DNA of 64,000 bases from Allium sativum. Its lineage: Eukaryota; Streptophyta; Magnoliopsida; Asparagales; Amaryllidaceae. Shown here piece after piece: positions 10,879 to 22,017 of this stretch (positions are counted from its first letter, which is position 1; each line of letters begins with the position of its first letter). The position numbers and the translations under genes are program-made. The notes beneath the pieces were generated by a model. That model was not told where the DNA came from, made no database searches, and saw only the letters and a program-made list of their open reading frames with translations. The stretch covers positions 492,368,453 through 492,432,452 of the forward strand of contig CM060923.1 of the NCBI GenBank assembly GCA_030737875.1, written 5' to 3'.

Positions 10879-11139
10879 TATAACACCCTGTATTTTCTGT
10901 GAATATTAAAATAACGAATTCAATAACACTTAATTTTTAGAAGAATAATTAGGTAAATCGGGTTATGTCATTGCGTTCGTCTCGGAATTCTGCTCGAGAA
11001 AGAGTCCGATTCTGCGTGAATCGGACTCCGTATGAAGAAGTTATGGAGGTTAGAAGAATTCAAGTTTAAGCAGAAATTAAATTAAAATAATAATTAAATA
11101 AATAAATCAGATTCGAAATTGAAAATTCTGGAAATCAGC

Positions 11140-11226
11140 TGAGCGGGAAAATTCCCGCTCAGAGGTGTTGACCCCCCCTAGGGGTGTCGACCCCCCGAGG
11201 GGGTGTCGACATGGGTGTCGACTCCC
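11140..11226 (+). promoter_or_regulatory. E2F-like palindrome and GTCGAC array in LTR2
   Basis: TGAGCGGGAA and TTCCCGCTCA are perfect 10-base inverted arms around AA, better preserved than in LTR1. An array of GTCGAC-type motifs with C/G runs follows without a gap. Confidence 0.5.
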
Positions 11227-12310
11227 CTGTTTCCAGATCTGGGCGATGATTTCTGAGGTGTTAGGGCATATGTGTCATGTTCTGGTTGGCTCTCTTTGGT
11301 TTGGATGGCTCTGATGACTCCTAGGTTGATCTAAAGGCTCATATTGATTCTATACTTCTATATAATCACCCCAAACCCTTAAACCTAAAACTCATAATCT
11401 CATTCTCTGAAGACGTCTTGCTGTCCATCTCCAAACTAGCATAACCTCCATCTACTCCAAACTAGAAAATCAAATCCAAACTAGAAATCAATTAAAAGAA
11501 CTTCGAGTCAAAAGTCTACATCAAAGGTTAAGCTTAACAAATTCAGAAATCAGATCCCAGAATACAAGATCCGTTCTTTTTATGTAAGTTCAGTTATTAT
11601 TCAGATTTGAACACCTAATTGAAATCATGACTATAATAAATCGGATCTAGAATTATGCCTAATTAATCTATTCTGATTCATGCTTATCCTTTTTGTCAAA
11701 CCTGAATTGCCTATGCCTATGAGACTATTGTGATGGAACCTACCATGTTGTACATCAAATTGGTGATTCTCTTGTGTTCAAATCTATCAAATCTTTATGC
11801 CTATGATGTAACTTGCTCAGTTTGCTCATCTTTATTGTTAGTACGCAATAAACCTATTGGAACCACGATTCTTGCGTTTGGTGCAATTTTACATGCCTAT
11901 TTTCTTATGTTCAAATCTATCAAATCGTTATACCTATGAAGTAACTTGCTCAATTTGGCCATTCTTATTGTTAATGTACAACATGCCTATTGGAAACATG
12001 ATTCTTAGATTGGGTACACTTTTACATGCCTATTTTGTTCTTATGTCAATTCTTGTGTTCCTTCTCTTTTCCCCTTCTTTGTTTTATTTTATGAATACTA
12101 GGTTCATTCGGAGCCTAGAGTAAATCTTGTTGTACGAACGATTGAAACACGGGGAATTGGGTATAACTTAATTTAGTAATTTTGGGCATAACATGCATAT
12201 TGGACATAACCTGGATTGATTGCAGTTGTGGATAATTGGCATACAGAAATTCAGATTTGGGCATATATGATAAAAATGTAAATCGGGTAAAACATGAACA
12301 TGCCTAACCG

Positions 12311-12512
12311 GAGGTTAGACTGAGTTGCGGTGTAAGGCTGCCAGGAACCGCCTGGCACATCCAACGACCGGAACAACACAGATCAAATGTGAGAGGTTAG
12401 CGCATAAAGCCTAAAACCCGAGGTTAGAATGAGTTTGCGGTAGAAATCTGCCCGAAACCGCCCGGCACATCCGGCAACCGCAAAAAATAGTTCTAATGTA
12501 AGAGGTTAAGAC
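12311..12512 (+). other. Pair of conserved stem-loops in LTR2
   Basis: Second structure: outer arms TTAGAA/TTCTAA and inner arms TTTGCGGT/ACCGCAAA, perfectly paired. First structure: inner GTTGCGGT against ACCGGAAC, one mismatch. Loops carry GCCAGGAACCGCCTGGCA, where both sides of a CCGG pair seen in LTR1 have become CAGG/CCTG, again complementary. Confidence 0.65.
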
Positions 12513-13651
12513 ATTAATGAATGAATCAATGCTAATGAACATACATGCTAAGAATGGTAGGGTTATGTTAATTAAGGCAACACTTAACTAATACAACATG
12601 TTAATTAAACAGATGGGTGGGGTTAGGTTAAATTGAGAACACTTAACTATTATAACATGTTGATTAGGAAACCCTAGTAACGGGGACCCATTTCAGCAGT
12701 AACCCACATAGATGTATCATGTTACCCTGAACTAGGCAGGGTGGGGCACGATTACTAGGCTGACTATAAGTGGTCAAAATAGAGGCCGGTGGTGCATCAG
12801 TGTAGGTTCCGATGGAGTACGGGCATGCACGTACTCCAGAGTGGAAAAATCAGGCACTGGGCATCAGTAGTTATACACTGTGCATCTTGAATTGTATCGG
12901 GTTGCCACCATTGGGGTTGATACACCCCATAGTGGGACCAGCACGGGTATCTTCAATCAAGAGGGGCCGAATAACACAAGTAATAAATGCATGCGAGTAG
13001 AAGCCGATTTATAAAGGGATCATTTTACCTTGAACACATGATGCTAGTTGAAACATTTGTTAGTAAGTGCAGAGAAATAGAAATTAGTGCGATAACATAT
13101 TCAGTTTATCTTGCCTTATCTTGTCTTATGTTATCTTATTGCTATGGTATTGTCCTATGTTCAGTTTATTCATGTCATGATCCTTTTACCTGTTTACATG
13201 CTGAAAAATCACTGGACTTACCAGGCTTATGTCTAGCCCGTTTTCTTTCGCCTTCTTTTCTTCCGTTTCCCCCTGGTCTGTAAGGAGGGAATACTTCAGC
13301 TTAGTTCAGACCTTTTCCAGCTTGAAGAGAGTAGATGTATTGCTTGGATTCTCTTTTCTTGGGCTATGGCTATGGTTACACTTTTTTTGGGGATTTATGC
13401 TGCTTTACTACTGTTTTATGCTTCTTTATGTTTTAAGTCAAGACAGATGTTTTATTGTAATAATTTGGAAGTTGGGTTTTGAGACAATGGTTGTAATATT
13501 CTGACTGAACCACTCTACTCATGAAATGATTTCAGTTTTTCTGCTATTTATATGTCTGTCTTGTAAATTATCTGTATCTTTTACCTATAATGCTTCCCCA
13601 AAGTTAATGCATTACCTTTGTGAGTGACCTTAACGGAGGTGGGGTGTTTCA

Positions 13652-14593
13652 TGAGCTGCAACTATTTAAACCTTGACTGGGTAAAGTAGACTTATTAGAA
13701 AGTTTCCTGGATTGCTTTCAGCTTTTCAATGAATTTATTCACTCACCTTCCAGTTCTTTTTCTTTACTATGGTGTCAAGACAAAATATGCACAATTATTA
13801 CATTATTAACTTTCAGATAGTGTTAAACATCCATTTTTTTAACTGGATGTTATCAGTCAACAGCAAGTATGCCTTTCATTTTTTGACTGAAATTTCAATT
13901 TCCTACAATTAAACAGTGTACTAACTAACTTGCATGAGCATTGCCTAATCTGTTAAGATAACGATCATAATGTTTTTAATGCAGTGCACTTGGTACATGG
14001 GTATTTTCAGTGCTGGGAGCTTTTATGGTAATTCAAATGGGTATAAAAAGGAAATCACTTGCACCTTTTGTGTTTTTCGGAATAACTGGAACAATGCTTG
14101 ACGTAATACTGCTTAATAAATATGGTAAGAAGAGAAAAGTTACCGTATAGAGATAATTGATGTTTAGCCAATGCAGTACAGAAAAGCAAAGAAGTTGTAG
14201 GCAGTCATATTCTCCAACCCAAGCTAGAATATGCAAATACACTATTACAAAATAATATATAACCACATCGGCAAAATACATTCAACATAGATTGATAGCT
14301 CTTAATTATACATCAACATAGATTTGATCAATACATGAATTATACATCAACATAGATTCAACATAGATTTAATCATTCAACATAGATTTAGTTATACATC
14401 AACTTAGATCATTCAACATAGGTCATCAAGTGCCAAAGTAATCACCACTAAATTGCTCTAACATATGTATTTTGACAACTTCAAAACAAAAAGTTTACAA
14501 TGAGTTGCATAATCAACTGCAAGATCCACCATCAATAACTAAGCTAGTCCATTCTTTGTATGAATCTACCGCATTCAATTCTAATCAATTCAA
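13652..14593. other. Low-copy-looking flank, possibly intronic
   Basis: No LTR or pol similarity. It contains the candidate exon at 13985-14124 and, at about 14285-14425, a degenerate simple array of the motif ATACATCAACATAGATT with variants. The Copia LTR begins at 14594. Confidence 0.5.
13985..14124 (+). CDS. Candidate host exon: small membrane-protein segment
   Basis: A 140-base stretch flanked by a plausible 3' splice site (TTTTTAATGCAG) and a 5' splice site (TATG/GTAAGA). Read in the one frame that fits, with one spare base at each end, it gives 46 residues without a stop. They include LGTWVFSVLGAFMVIQMG, a basic KRKSLAP turn and FVFFGITGTMLDVI, that is, two hydrophobic segments of about 16-18 residues with a short basic loop. 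A further TAG-free stretch starts at 14177 after CAG, but the implied intron of 52 bases is short for a plant. I do not recognise the family. It may be one exon of a gene whose other exons lie left of the array, or a fragment. Confidence 0.4.
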
Positions 14594-15562
14594 TGTTGGA
14601 GGAAATTTTGAAATAAAGAAAGAAAGAACGAAGAAGAAAGGGGAAATTTTGATTTGTCCCATATCATGAAATACAAGTAGGTATGCAACTACTTATATAG
14701 CCTTCTCATGAAGGTGTTGGGGCCTTGGGGCATCTGACACTTTGTTGTAAAGAGGGAGACCATGCATCTCTAGACCACACACGTGCGCCGACGTTCGTCG
14801 TCCGACCGACTGACCGAACCGGGTCAGCATCTGGTTCGGGTCAAATAAAAAATATCATTGGACCGGAATTAATAGTAGCAGGCCAAGCCTGTTAAGGACC
14901 CGAATACAAATGGCCCAGAAACAAATTTAAATGAAGCGGGCCGAATTTAAATCAAACCAAGGCGGGAATTTTTTTGAACATTTAAATAACGTTGGAAACG
15001 ACATGGGAATTTACAATGTTTCCAAAGCGTTACAAATTCAAACGAAGCATCTGTTATTTTGCAACACTTCTGAAACGTTGCAAACAAAGGGATGTGACTG
15101 TTTGAATTCAAACACCCATAACCATTGGAAAACGGTTGCATCCATTGATAGCCTACAAATAGGCTTCCCAAAAACTCATTTGAATCAGCTCAAATTCATT
15201 CTTCTTCTCCTCCCTTAGACTATTTTATATCATTAAAATACCCTCGTATTTCTACCAAGTTTTGAGAAATTATACGGGTTATAGTTCTGCAGACTATAAC
15301 TCCATCATCTTGTCACTGCAGCGATAATTTCTAAGATAGTGAATCGCCTTGTTTTTTGCAACCACGGTTGATTAAAGTGATAATTATATTATTTAATCTG
15401 TTGTATATTTGAACAGATTTGTCATTACTCGTGCATAGAAATAAGAGGGCAAATATTGTTTTAGGATAGCGATCACCACATCATGCCTCAAAGATTTGTG
15501 TTTTCATAGATAAGAAGAACCAGTGATCAATTCCACCAAAAATCTAAAATAGTATTCCTGCA
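14594..15562 (+). repeat. 5' LTR of the Copia element
   Basis: Begins TGTTGGAGGAAATTTTG. The copy at 44494 begins identically and both can be followed to AATAGTATT...GCA before an ATGG. It includes GCGGGCCGAATTTAAATC, a GTTGCAAA-rich stretch with repeated TTTCNAACGTTGCAAA motifs, and TATAAAT-like boxes (CCTACAAATAGG here, CCTATAAATAGG in the 3' copy), the likely promoter. Confidence 0.9.
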
Positions 15563-16340
15563 ATGGCTCCTCACAGTCTCAAGGAGTTCTCCACTGATTT
15601 CACAAAATTATAGCGCTGTGGTTGTATCGATTTTCTACGCTAGTAGAAGAAAATGCATTTCTTATTGGCTGGTATGAAAGTTGTTTATGTTTTAACTATA
15701 TCAATGCCACCACAGTCAGAAGATGAAACCATTGCGCAAATAGGGGAAAGAATCAAATAGGAGCAAGTTGATTACATTTACGATGGCCATATCTATAATG
15801 CGATGACAGACACACTTTTTGATATGTACTACAACAATGCAACTACAAAGGATGTTTAGGACGCATTAGAGGCGAAGTATCTGATGGAAGACACAACATG
15901 TAAGAAATTTCTAGCCACCAAAATTTTAAATTACATCATGCACATACTTAACCAATTTAGTCAACATAATTTAAATATGGATGAGGAGATTAAGTTCTCA
16001 TTGATAATAAACAAATTATCCACTTCTTGGCTCAAAGGAAACTACTGAAACATAAAAAGGAGGATATGAGTCTCGACAACCTTGCACAGTATTTGCAGGT
16101 TGAACAACAACTGAGGCAAAAAGATACTTAAGATGATACAGTTGTTGACACATTAAAAGTCCATATGGTGGATGATAAGAAAGAAAATAATGCTTCACAA
16201 AAACCTTTTAATAAAAAGAGGAAAGGGCAAAACAACAAAAATTTCCAAAATAAGAAAAGCAATCGAATGGATGCTTCCTTTTGTGGCAAACCAGGACATT
16301 TCAAAAGTGATTGTCGCATCTGGAAAAAGAAGCAACAATC
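15563..16340 (+). pseudogene. gag of the Copia element, broken
   Basis: ATG at 15563 directly after the LTR end gives MAPHSLKEFSTDFTKL and then a stop. In later frames the gag of this Copia type is clear: MHFLLAGMKVVYVL, SMPPQSEDETIAQI, HIYNAMTDTLFDMYY, KYLMEDTTCKKFLATK and DMSLDNLAQYLQVEQQL. A basic KKRKGQNNKN linker leads to a CCHC knuckle reading SFCGKPGHFKSDC, in which the first Cys is missing. Several in-frame stops (about 15760, 15858, 16130) make it non-functional. The absence of an untranslated leader or primer site before the ATG is odd. Confidence 0.82.
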
Positions 16341-16932
16341 CGAAGGAGAAAAGTTTGCAGTAGTCATATCTGAAGTGAATATGATTGAACAAGATAATTC
16401 TTGGTGGATCGATTCTGGCGCTACTAAGCATGTCTGCATTGACAAGAATCAATTCAAGAAACTAGAACCAACTAAATATGAGGATTACCTATACATGGGA
16501 AATTCAGCAAAGGCAACAGTCAAAGGGAAGGGGATTGTGGATTTGGAATTCACATTTGGAAAAGTTCTGAGATTAAATCATGTATATTACGTACCTGAAA
16601 TTTGGAAGGACCATGTATCGGGAAGTCTTTTTAATATGTTTGGTTTCAAACAAGTCTTTGAGTCAGACAAATATGTGTTGACCAAAGGTGGTGTGTTTGC
16701 GGGAAAAGGGTACATGTGTGATGATATGTTTAAACTCAATGTTGATGTGAATAAAAGTGCCAGTTCTACTTATATTGTTGACTCATTTTCACTATGGCAC
16801 AATAGATTAGGACATGTTAATCACAAACACATGCTCGATATGATATTTTGAATCTGATTCCCAAACACCAAAATAATATGCTAGATAAGGGTAGGATATG
16901 TTCATTAACTAAGATCATTAGAAAACCATTTC
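16341..16932 (+). pseudogene. Protease and pre-integrase region of the Copia element
   Basis: The frame 16165-16851 runs on from the knuckle into a Copia retropepsin with active site WWIDSGATKHVC, then YMGNSAKATVKGKG and LNHVYYVPE, followed by the GAG-pre-integrase motif LWHNRLGHVNHKHM. A TGA at 16849-16851 follows DMIF. At 16932 the reading is cut by the solo Gypsy LTR and continues after the target duplication at 20212, where KPFPYKPE is restored across the junction. Confidence 0.88.
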
Positions 16933-17749
16933 TGTAACACCCCTCATTTTTAATGAAATTAGAAATGTGGAAATATGTATATATATTATATACATAGATA
17001 TATTTAAGAGAAAAATTAAATAATGACAATAAAATTACATGTAATAAGTTCATGCAGTGAAATGAAGGAAAAAGACTAATAAAAGAAATTAAATGCAATA
17101 CATGAAATGCGAAGAAATGCATGCAAAAAATTAAATAGAAATAAAAAGGAAAATTTGAGAAGCTTCAGGAATTTGGTCATGAAATTAGCGTCATTGCGTT
17201 CGTGGCGATTTTCTAGTCGATTTAGACCTATGGTTTGTAGAAAACCGATTTAGGATGAAAAAGTTATCTTTAAATTAAATATTGCAACAAAACATGAAAA
17301 AGAGGAATGAGAAAAGAATAATGTTTAGCATTGTTCTAAGGTTTATAAACAAAAGACTTAGTTGCTCATTTGATTAGAACACGTGACTTGTATACAAGAG
17401 GTTCAGAGTTTAATCCCCGCCAGGCCATATTTTTGTTTTAGGGGAATGGCTAAAAAGCGGCTTAGTGTGAACGTAGTTAAACTAAAAAAGCGGTTTAGTG
17501 TGAAAAGGGTTAATTGGAAAGATAGTTAAAAAGAAAAATAAATAAATATATATATATGACATGTGGGTGTCAACGCCCCTACTGCTGTGCATCATGTTGC
17601 ACAAATGGCGGATTTTTATTGGTTAATGATGATTTTTGAGTTTTAAGGCTGACGTGGCCTCTTCTGGTTGGCTGAGTTATCTGTCTTTTTAATCTGAATG
17701 GTTTAGATGAATCCTAGTCAGATCTAAAGGCCTAATTCACTCACTACAC

Positions 17750-17759
17750 CTATATAAAC
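17750..17759 (+). promoter_or_regulatory. TATA box of solo LTR F
   Basis: CTATATAAAC in the context CACTACACCTATATAAACAC, at the position equivalent to the TATA boxes of the other LTRs. Confidence 0.6.
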
Positions 17760-18039
17760 ACATTTAGACCTAAACCTAATTTCATTCTACTAATTCATGG
17801 TGCCTCCATGCTTCCGCAACCTAAGCTAGTCTTTCTTCTACACTAAAGCAAATCTAAATAGGAGTAATTCATAATTGAAGATAAGAATAGAATTCTACAA
17901 CAATGGTTTAGCTAATCAAATTCAAAATACAGAATTCAGATCTACTTTCTCTTCTTCCACTGTGAGTCCATGTTGCCTTCACAAATAATTAATTAAAAGT
18001 AATTGTGATAATTTTGTGGATTGGATTTTATGAACATGA

Positions 18040-18420
18040 TTGTGAGATGAATCATATGTTTAATTAGATCTATTTTATGATTCCAGTTCATATGTTTAAT
18101 TAGATCTATTTTATGATGCCAGTTCATATGTTTAATTAGATCTATTTTATGATGCAAGTTCATATGTTTAATTAGATCTATTTTATGATGCTAGATCTTA
18201 TGCTTAATTAGATCTATTTTATTATGCCAAGATCATATGCTTATTAGATCTATTTTATTAAGATCTATTTTATTATGTCAGTTCACATGCTTATTAGATC
18301 TATGCCAATTTATAAGCTTATTAGATCTATTTTATGAGATCTATTTTATTATGTCAGTTCATATGCTTATAAGATATATGCCAGTTCGTATGCTCATTAG
18401 ATCTATTTTATTGTGTTTAT
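18040..18420 (+). repeat. Tandem repeats in solo LTR F
   Basis: Around nine imperfect copies of a unit of about 36 bases built on TTCATATG, (A)TTAGATCTATTTTAT and GATGCCAG; the later copies are shortened. Position matches the repeat zones of the other LTR families, but the unit sequence is unrelated. Confidence 0.85.
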
Positions 18421-18762
18421 GCCAGTTTTGGTGCTTTAATTCTCTTCTTCTCTTTTTTTATGAGATTAGGCTAACTGCGAGCCTAACATATTATTATACG
18501 TACGAATGACGTGGGAACGTTATGGGAAAGTTTGGGAAAACATTGAATTATATGCAATTAGGCATAAATTGATTTGTAATCATGTAATTGACTTGGGGCA
18601 TAAATTTGGCATAATTTATATGCATGGAATTATGGGCATAGATTTGGATTAAAATGATGAACATAACTTAGATTGGAAATTATGGGTAATTAATATATTT
18701 TAATCCAAGATTTGAAATTGAGGACCTAAATTAAGGGTGTAATAATGAATGCCTAAGACATG

Positions 18763-18973
18763 AGGTTAGACTCGGATTGCGGTATAAGACTGCCCGAAAC
18801 CGCCCGACATATCCAGCTACCGCAAACCATAGTCTAATGTGAGAGGTCGAAGGCAGAAACTAGATGCGTAATAATGCAAAGACACGAGGTTAGATTCGGA
18901 TTGCGGTATAACCCAGCCCGGACCCGCCTGGAAAATCTAGCAACCGCAAAACGGTAATCTAATGTGGGAGGTC
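18763..18973 (+). other. Pair of conserved stem-loops in solo LTR F
   Basis: First: outer arms TTAGACT/AGTCTAA, inner arms TTGCGGTA/TACCGCAA, loop GACTGCCCGAAACCGCCCGA, trailing ATGTGAGAGGTC. Second: outer TTAGATT/AATCTAA, inner TTGCGGT/ACCGCAA, trailing ATGTGGGAGGTC. The outer arms of the two differ at a base pair (C-G against T-A) yet both pair fully. Confidence 0.7.
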
Positions 18974-20211
18974 TTGCAAGATTACGGTTTTAATGAATTA
19001 ATGAACACTTAACCAAGATAAGACATGTAGTAAGACATGGGGGTTAATTGGGTGACATGGGTGACATGTGAAATATAACTAGAGACACTTAACCAAGGTA
19101 AAACATGTAAGAAGACATGGGAATAAGAAGGGGTTGAGTGGGAATTCCTAGTGGGGACCAAACTTAGGAGGGAAGCTTGTGTCAAGTGTGTGGACCCTTT
19201 TCAACTAGTAATCCATTCTGTATCTATGTGAGCTCGAACTAGGTCGAGGACGGGACACGCTTACTGGGATTGATTGTAAGAGGTCAAACGAGGTAGCGGT
19301 GGCAATGCAAGTCTAACGGAGTCACGTGCATGCGTGGGTCCGGGCTGGAAGGTAAGACGTTGTTGCATCGTGTAGATATAAGCCGTGCATTTATTAGTAT
19401 CGGGTTGCCACTTTAGGGAGTGATACACCCTACTGTTGGACCAGCATGGGTATCTACGAGTTAGGGAGCCGATCGAATGTGGAGTGTAGTGGGTACAACT
19501 AGTGGAGATAGGAGCAGGCGGCACCTATGACAACAGCTAGGAATACACGAAACTACCATTATCATTATCATTATGATTAGTAAGAGGGATAAACTTTATG
19601 TATAACTAGTGCTGGTGCGGTGTAGGAATTATCTTATAGTGATTAGAAGCGCAATCAACATTATATCTTGCTTATCTTGTCCATCTTGTTACCTTGTCAT
19701 ATCTATTCATGTTACAGTCATTTCTTATATCCAGTTTATGTTATTATCCTGTTACTTTACTGATTATATGTTAAAGTCACTGGACTCGCAAGACTTTATG
19801 TCTGACCCATTTTGTTTCGCCTCTTTTCTTTTCTTTCCCCCCCAGGTGCTCAGGGTGGGATTAGTGGAGCTTGACTCAACTTTCTTTCTTCTTGAAGTGC
19901 TTGGAAGCGTTGAAGTAATGTTCATCTTTATCTCTTTTCATTATGGCTAGTTGGAGTGGGATTATGCTTTTGTTTTTATGTACTTTGAAAATAAATTGTC
20001 TAAGATGGATATTCGTGTACTTGGCTTTATTATTTGGTTTTGATGTTGTAATCAAACTATACTCAGTTTTCGCTGCAATGAAGTAATTTTGAAATTTGAA
20101 GTACCATTTTATATATCTATCTTGTAATATTCTGTTCTATACACTTATAATGCTCCATGAAAGTTAACGTATTCCCTTTGTGAGTGACATTAATGGACGT
20201 GGGGTGTTACA

Positions 20212-21219
20212 ATTTCCTTATAAACCAGAAAGTGCAACAAAATTGTTACAACTTATTCATAGTGATGTATGTGATATACATGGTACTCCTACTAAAGGAG
20301 AAAAGAGATATTTTGTCACATTATAGATGATTGCTCTAAATATTACTATGTTTATCTTATACATGCTAAAAGTGAAGTATTAAACTCATTTATCACTTAT
20401 AAAACTGAAGTTGAAAACCATTGTGATTCTAAAATAAAAACACTTAGATCTGATAGGGGAGGCGGGTATCAATTTCCTTAATATTATAAATCAGTAGGAA
20501 TTATATATGAAACATCTATTTCTTATACTCCACAACAAAATAGAGTGTCTGAAAGGAAAAATAGCACCCTTACCGAAATGGTAAATGCAATGTTGTGTAA
20601 TTCTGGACTTAAAACTAGTTTCTGGGGAGAAGCTTTACTTACTGCATGTTATATTCCGAATAGAATACCTCATAAGAAAAGTAAAGTTACTCCTTATGAA
20701 CTTTGGAAGAAACGTAAACCAAATCTTGATTATTATCGAGTCTAGGGTTATAGAGTGATTGTTCAATTACCTGAACCAAAAATTAGTAAATTAGGACAAA
20801 AGGCTATCAAGTGCATATTCTTAGGATATGCTCAACATAGCAAAGGATATAGATTTCTAGTAAGAGAACCTAATAGCTCTATTAAGGTAAATACAGTAAT
20901 AGAATCAGGGGATGTGGTGGTGTATGAGAATAGATTTACATCTATTCAAAATAAACCGGTTAACAAAATGGTGGAGGTTAATGAACCTACTATTGAACCT
21001 ACAGAAAACACTGACTTAAATATCGACGAAAATGGTGATTCTCTAGCGAGAAGTAAACGAAGAAGGATAGAGAAATTTTTTGGACCAAATTTTGTCATAT
21101 ATTTGGTTGAAGGTTCTAGAAAAAATGCAGAGCATCAATTAATGATATCTACAAATATAGAATCTGACCCTTCATCATATACCGAGGCAATGAAATCTCA
21201 AGATTCATTATTTTGGTAA
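20212..21219 (+). pseudogene. Integrase of the Copia element, broken
   Basis: Resumes after the solo LTR with KPESATKLLQLIHSDVCDIHG (first catalytic Asp in HSDV). A small deletion or stop near 20325 breaks the next part. LRSDRGGGYQ carries the second Asp and SYTPQQNRVSERKNSTL carries the Glu, the normal QNG reading QNR here. SFWGEALLTACYIPNR and TPYELWKKRKPN follow. A TAG at 20743-20745 stops it, and the second frame (20755-21219) gives the C-terminal extension KCIFLGYAQHSKGYRF, ending in a basic SKRRRIEKFFG stretch. Confidence 0.87.
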
Positions 21220-22017
21220 GAAGCCATAAATGATGAAATGGATTCTATTATGGGAAATAAAACATGGAAACTAATAGATTTACCTCCTAGTTCTAACAAG
21301 TAGGATGTAAATGGATATTTAAGAAAAAGTTAAAAGCAGATGGCATAATCGAAAAATTTAAAGCTAGTTAGTTGCCAAAGGATTCACATAGAAAGAATGA
21401 ATATAGTATGTTGATACATATGCCCCAATAGCTAGAATTTCAACTATTATAACTTTAATTGCATTAGTTCTATCTATAATTTTGAAATTCATCAAATGGA
21501 CGTCAAGACTGCATTTCTAAATGGAGAACTTAATGAAGAGATATATATGTCTCAACCATAAGGTCTTGTAATGCCTGGACAAGAGCATAAAGTATGTAAA
21601 CTTGTCAAATCACTTTATGGGCTTAAACAAGAACCAAAGCAATGGCATGAAAAGTTTGATAAAACTATTATATCCAATGGTTTTAGGATCTTTGAATCTG
21701 ATAAATGTGTCTATAGCAAGTTTAATTCAGGTAAAGGTGTAATTATATGCCTTTACGTAAATGATATGCTTATATTTGGAACGGATACTTCGTGTATTGA
21801 AGAAACTATAAGATATCTATCTTCATGCTTTGACATGAAAGATATGGGAGTAGCTGAAATGATTTTTGGAATAAGAATCATGAAAACAAAAGATGGTTTA
21901 TCTATTACCCTGTCTCATTACATTGAGAAAATTTTGAAAAGTTTCAATATATTCGGTTATAAACCCCCAAATATGCAGTTATACACTAATAATGGAAGAT
22001 CTATAGAGCAATTGTAA
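21220..22017 (+). pseudogene. Reverse transcriptase of the Copia element, broken
   Basis: EAINDEMDSIMGNKTWKL starts the domain. Stops and one-base shifts follow between 21300 and 21570; MDVKTAFLNGEL is recognisable. The open frame 21571-22017 has KLVKSLYGLKQEPKQWH and the catalytic box LYVNDMLIFG, where the usual YVDD is YVND, so the first catalytic Asp is lost. MGVAEMIFGIRI and LSHYIEKILKSFN complete it to a TAA. Confidence 0.87.

Larger units (their letters stand above)
1..13651 (+). mobile_element. Tandem Ty3/Gypsy chromovirus array sharing an LTR
   Basis: Two plus-strand internal regions of the same chromovirus family (A, 1-3154, left-truncated by the window; B, 5932-10878) alternate with two complete LTRs (3155-5931 and 10879-13651). 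LTR1 is preceded by the polypurine tract of A and followed directly by the primer binding site of B, so it serves both. Both internals encode chromovirus pol ending in a chromodomain, but their stops and frameshifts differ, so they decayed separately. The first LTR of A and the left target site lie outside the window. The five bases after LTR2 are tgagc; the same five are expected before the first LTR if a single insertion was later amplified. Confidence 0.9.
10879..13651 (+). repeat. LTR2 of the chromovirus array (2773 bp)
   Basis: Begins TATAACACCC (the usual TGTAAC with the second base changed) and ends GGGGTGTTTCA. Same internal order as LTR1: palindrome 11140-11161, GTCGAC array 11161-11226, TATA box about 11360, tandem repeats about 11758-12018, stem-loops 12311-12512. 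The splice-acceptor-like CCCAG of LTR1 is destroyed here (CCCCCTGGTCTG at 13269-13280). Followed by non-LTR sequence starting tgagctgcaac. Confidence 0.92.
16933..20211 (+). mobile_element. Solo Ty3/Gypsy LTR (F) inserted in the Copia integrase
   Basis: Starts TGTAACACCCC and ends GGGGTGTTACA, flanked by the exact 5-base target duplication atttc (16928-16932 and 20212-20216). There is no primer site or polypurine tract next to it and no second copy, so the internal part was lost by LTR-LTR recombination. Internal order: TATA box 17750-17759, tandem repeats about 18040-18420, two stem-loops 18763-18973, a TTTCCCCCCCAG acceptor-like site to 19845, and the common end block. It lacks the GCGGGAA palindrome of the other LTR types. 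Confidence 0.95.
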
